Shown one piece after another: positions 1 through 10,429 of a DNA stretch of 64,000 nucleotides. Position 1 is the stretch's first letter. Each line of letters opens with the position of its first letter. The notes under the pieces were generated by a model. It made no database searches, was not told the origin of the DNA, and worked only from the letters and a program-made list of their open reading frames with translations. A program made the translations under genes and the position numbers. The stretch is from Gentiana macrophylla. Its lineage: Eukaryota; Streptophyta; Magnoliopsida; Gentianales; Gentianaceae. The DNA lies in assembly GCA_026214975.1 (NCBI GenBank), contig CM047805.1, positions 3,782,001 to 3,846,000 of the forward strand, read 5' to 3'.

Positions 1-152
1 TTTCAGAGCCTAAAACTATATTTTTGATCCATAAATTTGTTCCAGCAACTGCTTCTCTTAACCACAAAATGACGTTTTCTAACAACAAAACTAAATCGTT
101 TAAATACTAAAAAATAACTCTCGCATCTCAGTAGAGTCACGTGACCCACCAT
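1..152 (-). repeat. Interspersed repeat R1, copy 1 (partial)
   Basis: AT-rich segment containing the palindromic stretch GTCACGTGACCC near 136-147 and homopolymer-rich arms. The same unit recurs in inverse orientation near 48428-48665 and as a short piece near 52420-52495. The reading frame across it is not convincing as a gene. The window edge cuts it. It resembles widespread decayed plant DNA-transposon sequence, but the superfamily cannot be assigned by eye. Confidence 0.6.
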
Positions 153-268
153 GACTAAAGTAGATTCGCCTTTGAGGCAAACTGGTGCTTTGACTATGTC
201 TTTGAGAGTAGTGATGGATCCAAAAACCGGAGTCAAAGACGGTATCCAAGAAAATCGAAGAGACTACT

Positions 269-447
269 TGTGAAGTCCCACATCGATAAAATAAAGTCTT
301 GTTCACCCCCGTATAAGTGTGAGACATAAATATCTTGTCAATTCGGGTTAGCCATTTTAGACCAAACGAGGACGACAGTCTAAGTAGTTGACCGGATAAT
401 TTATGACTCATTCAGCGCTACCAGGCCCGGGGTATGGGAGCGTTACA
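269..447 (+). repeat. TRIM terminal repeat 1
   Basis: Begins TGTGAAGTCCCACATCG, the typical start of many plant TRIM/LTR repeats, and ends GCGTTACA just before the TGGTATTCAGAGCT primer-like site. It is the most complete of the three units. Confidence 0.55.
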
Positions 448-498
448 TAATGGTATTCAGAGCTGACTATCAGACGGACCGAAGTGTCACACTTTGCT

Positions 499-955
499 GT
501 GTGTCAGTGGGGGCCACCTCTAGAAATCCTCTGGTCCGGACGAACCGGGATACCCATCGACAAGTCTTGCTTGTCTGGCGATGACGCTTAGTCCTTATAA
601 GAGGGGGCACTATAGAAATCCTCTGGTAAGGATGAACCGGGATACGATCCACTGGGGACAAGTCTTGATCGTCTAGCGAGGACGCCATCCCCTTATAAGC
701 GCCTCCTCATAAGAGGGGAGAATGTAAAGTATATAAATGTCTTGTCAACTCGGGTTAGCCTTTTTAAATCAAGCGAGGACGACGGTCTAAGCAGTTGACC
801 TGGCAAATTATGACTCATTCAGCGCTACCAGGTATGGCGTCTGAGGGCAGGGGGGCACCTATAGAAATCCTCTGGTAGGGATGAACCGGGACAGTCCACT
901 GGGACAAGTCTTGGATGTCCTGGCGAGGACGCCAGTCCCTTATAAGAGGGAGGGG
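499..955 (+). repeat. TRIM internal ~105-bp repeats, three copies
   Basis: Copies lie at about 499-605, 606-712 and 853-955. Each runs from TAGAAATCCTCTGGT through GATGAACCGGGA and ACAAGTCTTG to GAGGACGCC and CCTTATAAGAGG. The first two are adjacent and the third follows the second terminal repeat. Confidence 0.6.
723..852 (+). repeat. TRIM terminal repeat 2 (internally deleted)
   Basis: Starts TGTAAAGT but lacks the CCCACATCG segment seen in the other two, then resumes at ATAAATGTCTTGTCAACTCGGG and continues through GACTCATTCAGCGCTACCAGG. The right edge is approximate. Confidence 0.5.
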
Positions 956-959
956 GGAA

Positions 960-1140
960 TGTAAAGTCTCATATCGGTAAAGTAAAGTCATGCCCCCCCA
1001 TATAAGTGTGTGATATAAAGGTATTGTCAACTCGAGTTAATTTCTTTAGATCAAGATTCGAGGGACGACGGTTTAAGCAGTTGACCGGACAAATTATGAC
1101 TCATTCAGCGCTACCAGGTCTGGGGTCTGAGGGATTTACA
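960..1140 (+). repeat. TRIM terminal repeat 3
   Basis: Starts TGTAAAGTCTCATATCGG after a purine tract and ends near GGGATTTACA. It has a small insertion around 1045-1060 compared with units 1 and 2. Confidence 0.5.
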
Positions 1141-1384
1141 CCACTGGAGAGTATTATGCTAGGTTGCATGGATACGAATACGTACGAGATACGTGGATAC
1201 AATATATGCGGGTGCGGAATTTAAAAAAAACATACGATACGAATACGAAGGTATCTTGCTATATATTGAAAATATGAAGACCAAGACTGTGCATTAGAAA
1301 ACTATAAGGATCAAGAAATTAATACACAAATTTTTAGTGGTTTTTTAATTTTTGATACTTAATTTTCAAAATGCTTGATCATTT
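1141..1384. other. No gene seen; ATACGTGGATAC-type degenerate repeats
   Basis: AT-rich sequence with GGATACGAATACG and GATACGTGGATAC words at 1165-1250. No coding signal or RNA gene was recognised. Confidence 0.5.
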
Positions 1385-1675
1385 TACATATCTGAGTTAT
1401 GGATATACATACTTGAATCCCATATCCATTTTTTAGGATTCCAAAAAAAAAAATTGGTCCTTAGGTGTGTACATCCATGTATACAACACACATTACCAGA
1501 TAGAAGTATCCATACATCATAAGTATTATATATGGATATGCATATTTGAATCTTATATCAAATTTCTGGAATTCCAAATCGGTCCTCAGGTGTGTATCCG
1601 ATGTATATTCATGTCGGATACACATCAGATACGAGACACGTTACTAGACAGAATCCGTGCATCATAAGTATTATG
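1385..1675 (+). repeat. Two-copy tandem duplication (~145 bp unit)
   Basis: The order ATGGATAT.CATA.TTGAAT, GGAATTCCAAA, GGTCCT.AGGTGTGTA, then CATCATAAGTATTAT occurs twice, about 1395-1530 and 1531-1675. The copies have diverged and no coding role is apparent. Confidence 0.6.
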
Positions 1676-1751
1676 ATTGATTCAATGAATTAGCTCGTTT
1701 TGATACAAGTACTGTAAGGAAACAAACGATTGACAAGATGAATAAAAAATA

Positions 1752-1754
<3 letters not shown>

Positions 1755-1801
<47 letters not shown>
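1755..1801. repeat. (TA)n microsatellite
   Basis: Pure TA dinucleotide run of about 47 bp. Confidence 0.95.
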
Positions 1802-1806
<5 letters not shown>

Positions 1807-2405
1807 TATTTAATAACTTATTACACATCTTAATAAGTGCTGAGTGACCTTAATTAATTGAGAGAAAAGATGTTGTTAGTAAGCCAATAAACTAAATTAT
1901 ACGAGTCACTGTCAGAATGTCCAATAAGTTAAACAGACAAAATTTGCATATAAGGTGTGTCTATATTTCTTTTAAGTAATGTGACAAAATATGAAATAGT
2001 CAACTTAAATTTTGTTTTCCTTTTCCATCTTTTAATTATTTAAGACGTCATGGTTACTATTTCTCCATGTGGCCTTCATTAGTCAATTTTGTTTTGTTAC
2101 ATTAATTATCAAATTTACATTAATAAATGACATAGCATGAGGTGACAACAAATGTATTTATAATGTCAAACTATATTCATATCTATCTATCTATCTATCG
2201 ACACATGTGTCCAAATTAAAATAGGGTGTACGGACCTAATTAATGGTACCATTTTGCAAAGCTATTCTATATGTGAAGCTTTCCGAAAATATTTTGAGGG
2301 ATCGGAGATCGACTCGCTTAATGTTTTTCAGAAGATAACTAACCACGTTGAAGACCTCTCTTCACTTGATTGCATTCTAAATTGTCGTCGATTCCTTCCG
2401 TTTTT
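1802..2405. other. No gene seen
   Basis: AT-rich sequence with a short TCTA tetranucleotide run at about 2181-2199. No open frame with recognisable similarity. Confidence 0.5.
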
Positions 2406-2446
2406 CATGTTGTCTACTCTTTTTTGTCTAGAGAGTAGACAACATG
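2406..2446. repeat. Perfect 15-bp inverted repeat hairpin
   Basis: CATGTTGTCTACTCT at 2406-2420 is the exact reverse complement of AGAGTAGACAACATG at 2432-2446, with an 11-nt T-rich loop. If transcribed it would form a strong stem-loop. No TIR or TSD was recognised around it. Confidence 0.85.
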
Positions 2447-2709
2447 CCGGCTCATTTCTTGACAAATGAAGACTTGTCGCTAGCAGGTTTATAACTCTGG
2501 GGCAAGCTCTATGCCGCCAATTCATGTACTTCAGCCTTGCATTGCTGATTTGGCGTAATAATATATATATATTTTCCTCATTAAAAAAAATCAAAAGATA
2601 CCAAATCAATTATATATAGGAATCAATGTTCTCGTTAGGACTCTATCTAATAGTTCTACATGTGGCCTCCACTGCCTCTAGTTTAAACTAGTAGTTACCT
2701 CCAAAATAT

Positions 2710-2902
2710 GGGATGATATCACCTGTCTAAGTTGTGTTTCTAATTTTGATTAATACAAGTAAAAACTACGCTGTTTCACGTGTATTTAATTTTTATGTTT
2801 TGTTTTTCTTATTTCTTTGAAAATCAAATACACATTAAACGCACGTAGTTTTTACTTGTATAATCTAAATTATTACACACAACTTGATAAGTGATCTCGT
2901 CC
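2710..2902. mobile_element. Mutator-type MITE (foldback) with 9-bp TSD
   Basis: The two arms are imperfect inverted repeats about 80-90 bp long. Both contain ACAAGTAAAAACTACG, at about 2755-2795 and in inverse orientation at about 2840-2860, separated by a short AT-rich centre. The ends read GGGATGATATCAC on the left and, reverse-complemented, GGACGAGATCAC on the right. The 9-bp direct repeat CCAAAATAT flanks it at 2701-2709 and 2903-2911. Nine-bp duplications and long terminal inverted repeats are typical of MULE-derived MITEs. It encodes nothing. Confidence 0.75.
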
Positions 2903-2975
2903 CCAAAATATAGCGAATCCCATAACTCTTCGAGTCCATCGGCCTTTATTAACCTAAAATATTTAACCTAAAATT

Positions 2976-2978
<3 letters not shown>

Positions 2979-3041
<63 letters not shown>
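2979..3041. repeat. (AT)n microsatellite
   Basis: About 60 bp of AT dinucleotides, 97 bp upstream of retrotransposon A. Confidence 0.95.
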
Positions 3042-3044
<3 letters not shown>

Positions 3045-3137
3045 CAATATTTCATTATTTATCTAGTTATTCTCAGTGATGTGCCCACAGTTTGTAGAAT
3101 ACAGACAAGGGTCCTTGATCGTGCAAACTGTGTAAAA

Positions 3138-5195
3138 TGTAACGCCCGCTTCTGACACCGAATTTCAGGTATAAATATTATCAAATAAATTCAATAATAT
3201 ATGTAAGCCTTACGTCATACATCAGAACTAAAACGACGCGGAAGATAAAACGACTCGGGAAACAAAAGATCGAACACACTGTTTTCAATGATGCGAAAGC
3301 TAAATCCAATAAAGGAAACTAAATCATCCAACAATCAAATCCAAAAGAACTCAAACGGTACTAATCCAAAAGAAAGACAACAGTGTTTGAACATGAATCA
3401 ACAACTTTATTGAAAGAAACCAAAACTAAAGAATCTAAGTCTTCGAGAGCTCCATCTCACACGTCATCGTCGAAGTACTCATCATCATTAGCAACCTGTT
3501 CATCTTCTTTGGGGAAAGAGAAAGACAAACAAAAAGTAACGGGGTAAGTACATAAGTACTCAGTAACGCGTAGAAGATCGTATAATGTCGGTCTCATAAA
3601 GAAATAAAAGCAACGCCGTCTTTTATTAATTCATTCCGTTATTAACCCTAGTTAACTATCATATTATGTTCATAGCATAACATGAGGTTCCAAAGGTATC
3701 TAGCTTAGATCAAGTTTGTTACATCATGAATAACAAGGGCACTATGCCTAGTAATAGGATGTACAAGGACAATTGGGTGCAACCTACTTAGAGACACGAT
3801 CTAGTAGCCCCGGGAATATCTGAGTCCCGATAGTGTGATGACCGCGAGTGCACCGTGACGCTTTATCTAGCCAATCGATTGACCGGGCGTGGAGTGCGTT
3901 TCGTTTTCGGTCGAGAACACATCGCGATATTGTACTATGCCTTACCAAGCATTGCATGATGTTTAAGATTATTAATCTAACACATACGCTTGATTAGATG
4001 TTTAACTAGCCACCTAAGTTGATTCACATAAAAGGCTCACCTATCGCCTACTCCTCTTCTTAATACACACTAGACTCTAACAAAACCTAGCACATACACG
4101 CACATCGATAAATCCTAGCTTATCGAAGCACAAGGCAAACGAAGCTTTCGACGGTCCCACACTTCATCTTTTAGGGAATCCATATGGTGCCGGAACTAAA
4201 CGCATCAAAAGCTAATTCAAGGCTTTGTCACATAAGGTTAAGCAAAAAAACATGATTATGATGCTCGAAACCAAACCGACACGATAAAATAGTAAAACGA
4301 AGTAAACAAGGTCAAACGCCCGCTTGACACCTGTGGACGACGTTTGTTTTAAACGAACGCTCTACTATTCCCCAACGCCCGCTCGTGAAAAATAGCCACA
4401 TCCTTTATCAACTGTCAAACACTCAAACGCCCGCCTAAAATACCCAAACGCCGGTTGAGTCGCAACGATCGCAGAACGCCCGTTTGCCTCGTCTGCAAAA
4501 CTTCGTTTACCCGGTTTTCCCGTAAATCTGAATCGCCTAAACACGATTTCCAACCCAATTCCGCCTCAAACTCCAACTTAAACAGATTACAAACAACGAA
4601 AATAACATACAAATTGCTCTATAACCTTACGACACCTTAGTCACACGATAAGAACACCACGTTACCTTCGCGTGGTACTACGATCCGAAGCTTCAACCCG
4701 TCAAAGGTTTAACCTTTAACTTCAAACCTATAAATGATAAATCCAAAAGGTCATTACGATGCTTAAACTCAGAAAAACACAGCTAGCAACGATGATGAAC
4801 AAACCCTAATATCAAGAACGATGAGGGAAAACTTACGTTAACGGATTTAGGGATTGTTGATATCAAAAGCTTCCTCGTCTCGCGGTGATCCTTTCTCTCT
4901 TGAGATGTCTGTGTTTTTTATCAACGGATTAGCCTAGAGATTCGAAAGCCTCTTCTTCTTTTTTTCTCAAAACTTGCGCCTCCCAGTTTATTTTTTTACG
5001 TAAAACAACAACTAGGTAAAATTAGGATTAGTTTTCCTTTTATAATCCCAATTATTTAATTAAATCCTTAAATACAATAAATCCTTGTTAATACCTTTTT
5101 TTTTTCTTTTACTTAAATCCTTTAATTAAATAACATAATATTCTGATTTTTGCTAAAAGACCGAATTGCCCTTTTTCAAAAATCGGGATATTGCA
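3138..5195 (-). repeat. Element A 3' LTR
   Basis: About 2058 bp, near-identical to 10430-12525 except for small indels concentrated in CG-rich stretches. Contains a cluster of ACGCCCG(T/C)-type motifs at about 4315-4515. Confidence 0.93.
4315..4515. repeat. Cluster of CG-rich ACGCCCGT-type motifs in LTR A
   Basis: Several near-palindromic words of the form AACGCCCGTTTG or AACGCCCGC lie within 200 bp. The matching cluster in the other LTR is at about 11635-11845. Similar motifs occur in the LTRs and leaders of elements B and C. Confidence 0.7.
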
Positions 5196-5211
5196 TTCCT
5201 CCCCCCATAAG
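5196..5211 (-). other. Element A polypurine tract
   Basis: On the minus strand a purine run including GGGGGGAGGAA directly abuts the 3' LTR, the expected plus-strand DNA primer. Confidence 0.85.
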
Positions 5212-5214
5212 AGG

Positions 5215-5543
5215 AGTTTCGTCCTCGAAACTAGATCGTACCTGGTAGATGAGGGAACTCTGGAAACTCATTGAACATGTCCGCTTCCACTTCCCAAGTG
5301 GCTTCCGTCGTGCATGATTGCTCCATTGCACTAACACTAACGGAATCACTCGCCTCTTTATCATCTTTTCTTTTCTATCCAGAATCTTTTTCGGCTTCTC
5401 CATGTATGAAAGATTACCTTGCAAAACTTCCGGATCAATCTCAGATTCCACATCCACTTTAGATAGACACTTCCTAAGCATCGATACATGGTAAACATTG
5501 TGGACTCTAGACATCGACTCTGTAAATCAAGTCTATAAGCCAA
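5215..5543 (-). pseudogene. Element A integrase C-terminal / chromodomain-like tail
   Basis: The minus-strand frame reads RVHNVYHVSMLRKC, the conserved tail typical of Ty3/gypsy integrases. It continues with a stretch containing EKPKKILDRKEK and IPLVLVQWSNH, which matches the chromodomain-like module of chromoviral integrases. The tail then shifts frame in the aromatic-rich end (a TWE-like motif appears in another frame). Such modules are known to steer integration to particular chromatin. It lies immediately upstream of the polypurine tract, as expected. Broken reading frame. Confidence 0.75.
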
Positions 5544-5737
5544 CTTCCCAACTCTTTCGATGACATCAAAAGGTCCTACATACCTTGGACTTAGCTTTCC
5601 TTTTCGTCCGAACCTCCGACACCCTTCATCGGAGACGCTCGAAGGTAAACTCTATCCCCGACCTCGAACTCTAGCGGTCTTCTTCTAACATCGGCCCAAC
5701 TCTTTTGACGATCTTGAGCGGCTTTGATTCTTCCTTA

Positions 5738-6571
5738 TCAACTCGATCTTCTCCTTGGCTTGTTGAACCATCTCCGCCCTGTGATGTGTTTCTCTCTCAC
5801 TTCATCCCAAGAAAGTGGAGTTCTACACTTCCTACCGCACAAGGCCTCAAAAGGTGGCATTCCCAAACTAGCATGGTAACTATTGTTGTAAGCAAACTCA
5901 TCCAAATTGAGGTAATCTATCCATGATCCTCCGGCATCCAAAACACAAGCTCTAAGCATATCCTCGAGAGTATGAATTGTTCTCTCTGACGCCCATCCGT
6001 CTCATGGATGAAACGTCATACTCAAATCGTCTTCGTCCCAAAAGCTTCTCGTAAGCCCTTCCGAAGCGATCGATAAATCTACTATCCTGCCGGATACAAT
6101 AGATAAAGGCGCACCATGAAGCTTCACTATATTGTCGATATACATAGTAGCGAACTTCCTTATGGGCATGTCCACTTTACATGGCAAGAAATGGGCTGAT
6201 TTTGTTAGTCTATCCACAATCACCCAAATCATGTCATGACCACCCTTAGTCTTAGGCAACCCGGTGATGAAGTCCATCATGATATTCTCCCATTTCCATT
6301 CCGGTATCTCCAAGGGTTTCAACAAACCTCCTGGCCTTCTGTGTTCTGCTTTCACTCTCTGGCATGTATCACATCTTGCCACAAAATCTGCGATCCCTAA
6401 CTTCATACTAGGCCACCAATATCTCTCCTTGAGATCTTTATACATCTTAGTGGCTCCTGGATGTACCGCAAAAGAAATCTTATGAGCTTCATCGATAACC
6501 TTCTCCTTTAGGCCATCCATATCGGGCACACACAAATGGTCTCCGTACCAAAGAAGACCACTCTTGTCCAA
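5738..6571 (-). pseudogene. Element A integrase
   Basis: Inserts element cDNA into the genome. The N-terminal zinc-binding part is visible: HPGATKMYKDLKERYWWP followed by CDTCQRVK, about residues 38-75 of the 6571-6002 frame. The catalytic core follows, with the first aspartate in MMDFITGLP and the VDRLTKSAHFLP motif. The region that should hold the second aspartate reads SGRIVDL and is altered. The frame then breaks near 6000. The core resumes at 5959-5738 with EFAYNNSYHASLGMPPFEAL and CRTPLSWDE, typical of Ty3/gypsy. At least one frameshift and a changed catalytic neighbourhood make it non-functional as written. Confidence 0.85.
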
Positions 6572-6574
6572 CTG

Positions 6575-7110
6575 TTAGCCCACTGTAGGCTTCTCTCGAG
6601 CTACTCGCTTCAAATCAAACAACACAGGGTCCTTATCTTGCTTAGCCCGAATCTCATCTAGCAAATCTGACCTTGCCATCAATGGCGCCAAATTCTGAGC
6701 TTCACCCTTCCGCTCAAACACTTGAATCTGCATCCCATCCAACTGATCCACAACTTCTTGCAAGGTAGTGATAGCATTAACCGTTCTCCGGCTAAGTGCA
6801 TCAGCTACAACATTCGCTTTACCGGGATGGTATTGAATGTCCAAGTCGTAATCTTTCATGAACTCCAACCATCTTCTTTGTCTCATGTTCAGATTCTCCT
6901 GAGTAAAGAAGAACTTAAGACTCTTATGATCCGTGAAGATCCTTGCCTTGACACCATACAAATAGTGTCTTCAAAGCTTCAGAGCAAACACCACCGCTGC
7001 TAACTCCAAGTCGTGTGTAGGGTAATTCTTCTCATGCACCTTTAACTGCCTAGATGCACAAGCAATTACCTTTCCTGATTGCATCAAAACACAACCCAAA
7101 CCTTGACCCG
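6575..7110 (-). pseudogene. Element A RNase H domain
   Basis: Degrades the RNA strand of the RNA/DNA hybrid. The minus strand contains [26 protein letters not shown] and [16 protein letters not shown], the standard C-terminal part of the Ty3/gypsy RNase H and the linker to integrase. Upstream, in another frame at about 6965-7105, the beginning of the domain (a [17 protein letters not shown] stretch and [12 protein letters not shown]) is recognisable. The two pieces are separated by a frame break near 6965. Confidence 0.85.
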
Positions 7111-7369
7111 ATGCATCCAGATATACATCATAGTTATCAAAACTTCCGGTAATGCTAACACGTGTGTTGTGGTCAACTTTTCTTTCAAAGTCCGAAAAGC
7201 TTCCTCACATTCATTGGTCCACTCATACTTAAACGCTCTTTTGAGTAAGCCTCGTGAGAGGTGTAGCTATCTTAGAGAAATCCTTTACAAACTTCCGGTA
7301 GTACCCAGCTAAACCCAAGAAACTTTTTATCTCTGTTACTGATGTCGGTCTAGGCCACCTAGAAACGGC

Positions 7370-8196
7370 TTATATCTTCACTGGATCCACCTTAATACCT
7401 TCTCCAAAGATTATATGCTCAAGAAAACTAACTTGGTCCAACCAAAACTCACACTTAGAAAACTTGGCATACAGTTTGTTCTCCTTTAAGGTATGTAGAA
7501 CTATCCTTAGGTGTTCTTCATGCTCTTTCTCATCCTTAGAGTATACCAAGATATCGTCTATGAAAACTATCACAAACTTATCGAGATAAGGCATGAAAAC
7601 TCTTTGCATCAAGTCCATGAACTTCGATGGAGCATTAGTGAGTCCAAACGGCATGACCAAAAACTCATAATGTCTATATCTCATACTGAAGGCTGTCTTA
7701 GGTATATCTGACACCTTGATCTTCAACTGATGATAACCGGACCTAAGATCAATCTTAGAGAACAACTTCTTACCTTGAAACCGACTGAACAGATCATCAA
7801 TCCTTGGTAAAGGATACTTATTCTTGATTGTCAGTTTATTCAACTCTCTGTAGTCGATGCACAAACACATACTCCCATCTTTCTTCTTCACAAACAAGAC
7901 CGGTGCTCCCCACGTTGATGTACTTGGCTGGATGATGTTTTCTCTAGCATCTCCTTAAGCTGAGCTTTCAACTCTTTCAACTCCGCTGGTGCCATTCTAT
8001 AAGGTGCTTTAGCTACTGGTGATGCTCCTACGATCAATTCGATCTCGAACTCTATGGCCCTATCGGGCATATGTCCTGGCAAATCTTCTGAGAAAACTTC
8101 AGGAAAGTCCTTAACTACACGAGTCTCTCCTAACTCGGGCCTATGATTTTCCTTATCTAATGCATAAACAATGAAACCCTGGCAACTCTTCTTCAA
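7370..8196 (-). pseudogene. Element A reverse transcriptase
   Basis: Copies element RNA into DNA. The 5' part (8196-7888) has DFPEVFSEDLPG and [17 protein letters not shown], which lead into the RT. After a frameshift near 7890, the 7897-7370 frame carries [48 protein letters not shown] and the catalytic FIDD box (about 7564-7553) followed by [16 protein letters not shown]. These are Ty3/gypsy RT blocks in correct order, and the catalytic residues are present. The upstream frameshift separates RT from protease. Confidence 0.93.
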
Positions 8197-8201
8197 AGCT
8201 C

Positions 8202-8610
8202 TTAGGCTTTAACTGCTGAGATAATCGGACGAAGACCCTTGCTAGGCTTGTATGCGTTACCTTGAAACGTCTTAGCTGATTTTCCTGGGGCCTTAAATAT
8301 CACCCTCTTGCCCCTACAATCCAAGTAGACATAATTCTTGGACAACCAGTCCATACCCAGGATAACATCGAAATCTGAGAAATCCAACACCGTCAAGGCA
8401 TGCTAGCACTTGTAAGTCCCAACTCTAATATCAACTTGGGGTGTGACTTGAGCACATCTAGTAACTCTTCCTAAAGGTGTGGTTATACTCAAAGGTCTCT
8501 CCAATTCCTTAAGAGGTAGGTTCAACTTCTTAGCTATCTTAGAGGAAACAAAAGTCCTCAAGCTCCAGATCAAACAGAAATCGAAGCGCTAGATTATCTA
8601 TGATTATGGT
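8202..8610 (-). pseudogene. Element A aspartic protease
   Basis: Would cleave Gag-Pol. The C-terminal half is clear: DFSDFDVILGMDWLSKNYVYLDCRGKRV at about 8387-8300. The segment expected to hold the catalytic Asp-Ser-Gly-Ala loop lies near 8555-8580, where FVSSKIAK is readable but the triad is split by frameshifts. A stop at about 8202-8204 separates it from the reverse transcriptase frame. Confidence 0.75.
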
Positions 8611-8779
8611 ACCTAACAAGTGAATCAATTTAAGTACAAATATATAATATCATATGCGCGCTTATATCATATTAAATATCTATAATAAACACAAACACCA
8701 AAAGTACTGCCACCACAAGGTCATCTAACTCTTCCGGTTCTCAGATCTGTTGTAAAGACACGAATCGTCTCGCTACCCA
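8611..8779 (-). other. Element A gag-protease spacer
   Basis: Degenerate linker between zinc knuckle and protease, including an AT-rich stretch at 8635-8700 unlike the rest of the coding region. It may be a small insertion. Confidence 0.4.
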
Positions 8780-10326
8780 TGGCACGATTACCACTGGTTA
8801 CCTCGTCCTTGTGCTCGATTACCTTGAGAGAGCTTCTTAGACACGCCCGAGTAATGTCCCACTTCCCACAATGGAAACAACTCAAGCTACCCGCCATGCA
8901 CTCTCATGTGTGTGTCTTGTTACACTTAGCACAAACCGATGGCGTTCCACTTGCTGAACTCCTCGTGGCCGGATTTCCCGTCCTCTTAACACTCTGCTGT
9001 GGTGCTCCTCTATTACTTCCTTGATAATTCGAGAAAGACCTCTTATCTCTAACTACAACCGTCGGTTTACTAGCAAATCTTTCCGTAATCAAAGCTCTAT
9101 CCGTGACGCTTGCCATGCTGGTAGGTCTATCTCCTAGCATGCCCTTTGCCACTTCATGTGACAATCCTTCCATGAAATTGTCAATCTTTTTCTCCTCACT
9201 TCTCATGATTTCGTGGTAGAATCTCGCTTAACTCATGGAATTTCTGGAGTCTTGAGTCATCAGTAGTGTATCTTCCTTGTTTCAAACTCGTAAATTCATT
9301 AGCCTTTGCATTCTGTCAGGCCGTTTCAGGAATGTATTCCTTGTAGAATAGGTCCTTAAACACCGCCCAATCCGTGATCCTCGGATTAACTTGCTCATAA
9401 GCTTCCATCCAACTTTCTGCATTTCCTGCCAACAAGGATATTGCTAGCTGAGCCCATTTAGATTCTGGAGCTTTCACATTTCTGCACGTCCTCTCAAACC
9501 CACGAATCCATAAATCTGCTGCTGCTGGCTCAACATTGCCAAAGAATTCTGGCGTCATGTGCTTCTTCATCTTATCATACCAATCCACTTGCCTGTCGTA
9601 GCCCCCAAACTGATGATGTTGTATCGGCTGCTGAACTGGTGGAGCATTCTGAGCCGTCGGACCCGCAGGATAACCCATAACTGGCTGCTGAGGTGGATGG
9701 GGTGTGGGATACTCAACCGTAGGGGCAATAACACTCTGATGCTGTGGTTGAGGTTGCTGAACCTGCTGTTGGAGGTGGGTCTGTTACGGATAGGTGTAGT
9801 CAGGTGCTACAAAAGTATCCGACCTTGGCGGTGGTGGAGGTAGAACCGTTGGTTGAGGTGTAAAACTTAGTGGTGTGGAGGAAACCGCTGATGCATGTGG
9901 ACAACTGAAAAACTGACTAGCCAGTGGCGTAGACGCTTGCTGAGGTTGCACAGAGATGGTTGGGAAAGTACTCACCGGTGGATGAGAAAGTCCTAATCCT
10001 GTCCAGCTTGTGGTCATTAGAGGCACAGACACTCCTGATGTTACTCCTGCTGAAGTCGTGATGAAAGGTATGTTAGGGTTAAACCGTGAAGGACCTCCTT
10101 GTTCCACTATTTCCCTAACGATGATATCTGGTCCTTGATTCACCCCATGCATGATGTTGCTCACAGACGGGGTGTTCACTTGAGAAACTGTAGGGCCCTG
10201 GGTAGTTGGTCCACTTCTTCTCCTTCTCGGGACTCTGACTTCAGTAAATCCTGCCTCAGTGTTACCTGTCTGGGTGTTAGCCACCTCGGTGTTATTCGTA
10301 TTAGCTCCTCCTCTAGTAAGAACCAT
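8780..10326 (-). pseudogene. Element A gag (capsid and zinc knuckle)
   Basis: Capsid/nucleocapsid protein. It starts at an ATG (plus-strand CAT, 10324-10326) 100 bp downstream of the PBS. Residues 1-180 are a Pro/Gln/Thr-rich N-terminus. An in-frame stop at 9784-9786 interrupts it. The same frame then continues into the capsid core at 9678-9316, with MTPEFFGNVEPAAADLWIRGFER and WAVFKDLFYKEYIP, the classic retrotransposon gag fold. A frameshift precedes 9206-8904 (MEGLSHEVAKGML). The CCHC zinc knuckle lies near 8880-8850: CFHCGK is present, but a one-base frame change splits the rest. Confidence 0.87.
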
Positions 10327-10410
10327 TCTATAACCAAGAAAAGAGAAGGGTTACTAAAGCTCTAACACTTATCTTAAAGAAGAAATCAAGTCCTACACAG
10401 CAAAGAAAAC

Positions 10411-10428
10411 CTTTCTCTTTGATACCAA
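10411..10428 (-). other. Element A primer-binding site (tRNA-Met type)
   Basis: On the minus strand TTGGTATCAAAGAG begins just inside the 5' LTR. TGGTATCA is the standard start of the initiator tRNA-Met primer site in plant LTR retrotransposons. Confidence 0.8.
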
Positions 10429-10429
10429 C

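Larger units (their letters stand above)
269..1140 (+). mobile_element. Tandem TRIM-type miniature LTR retrotransposon array
   Basis: Three direct terminal-repeat-like units start at about 269, 723 and 960 (TGTGAAGTCCCACATCG, TGTAAAGT, TGTAAAGTCTCATATCGG). All contain TATTGTCAACTCG-like and GACTCATTCAGCGCTACCAGG blocks. A primer-binding-like TGGTATTCAGAGCT sits just after the first unit (451-464). Purine-rich tracts ending in GGGGAGAA or GGGGGGAA precede the second and third units. Internal DNA between units is 120-275 bp and non-coding. Short repeats, a tRNA-Met-like primer site, purine tracts and no coding capacity fit TRIM elements. Repeats shared in tandem suggest unequal recombination between copies. 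Confidence 0.65.

Noticed and set aside
7079..10365. Plus-strand frames inside element A
   Set aside because: They are antisense shadows of the gag and pol frames on the minus strand.
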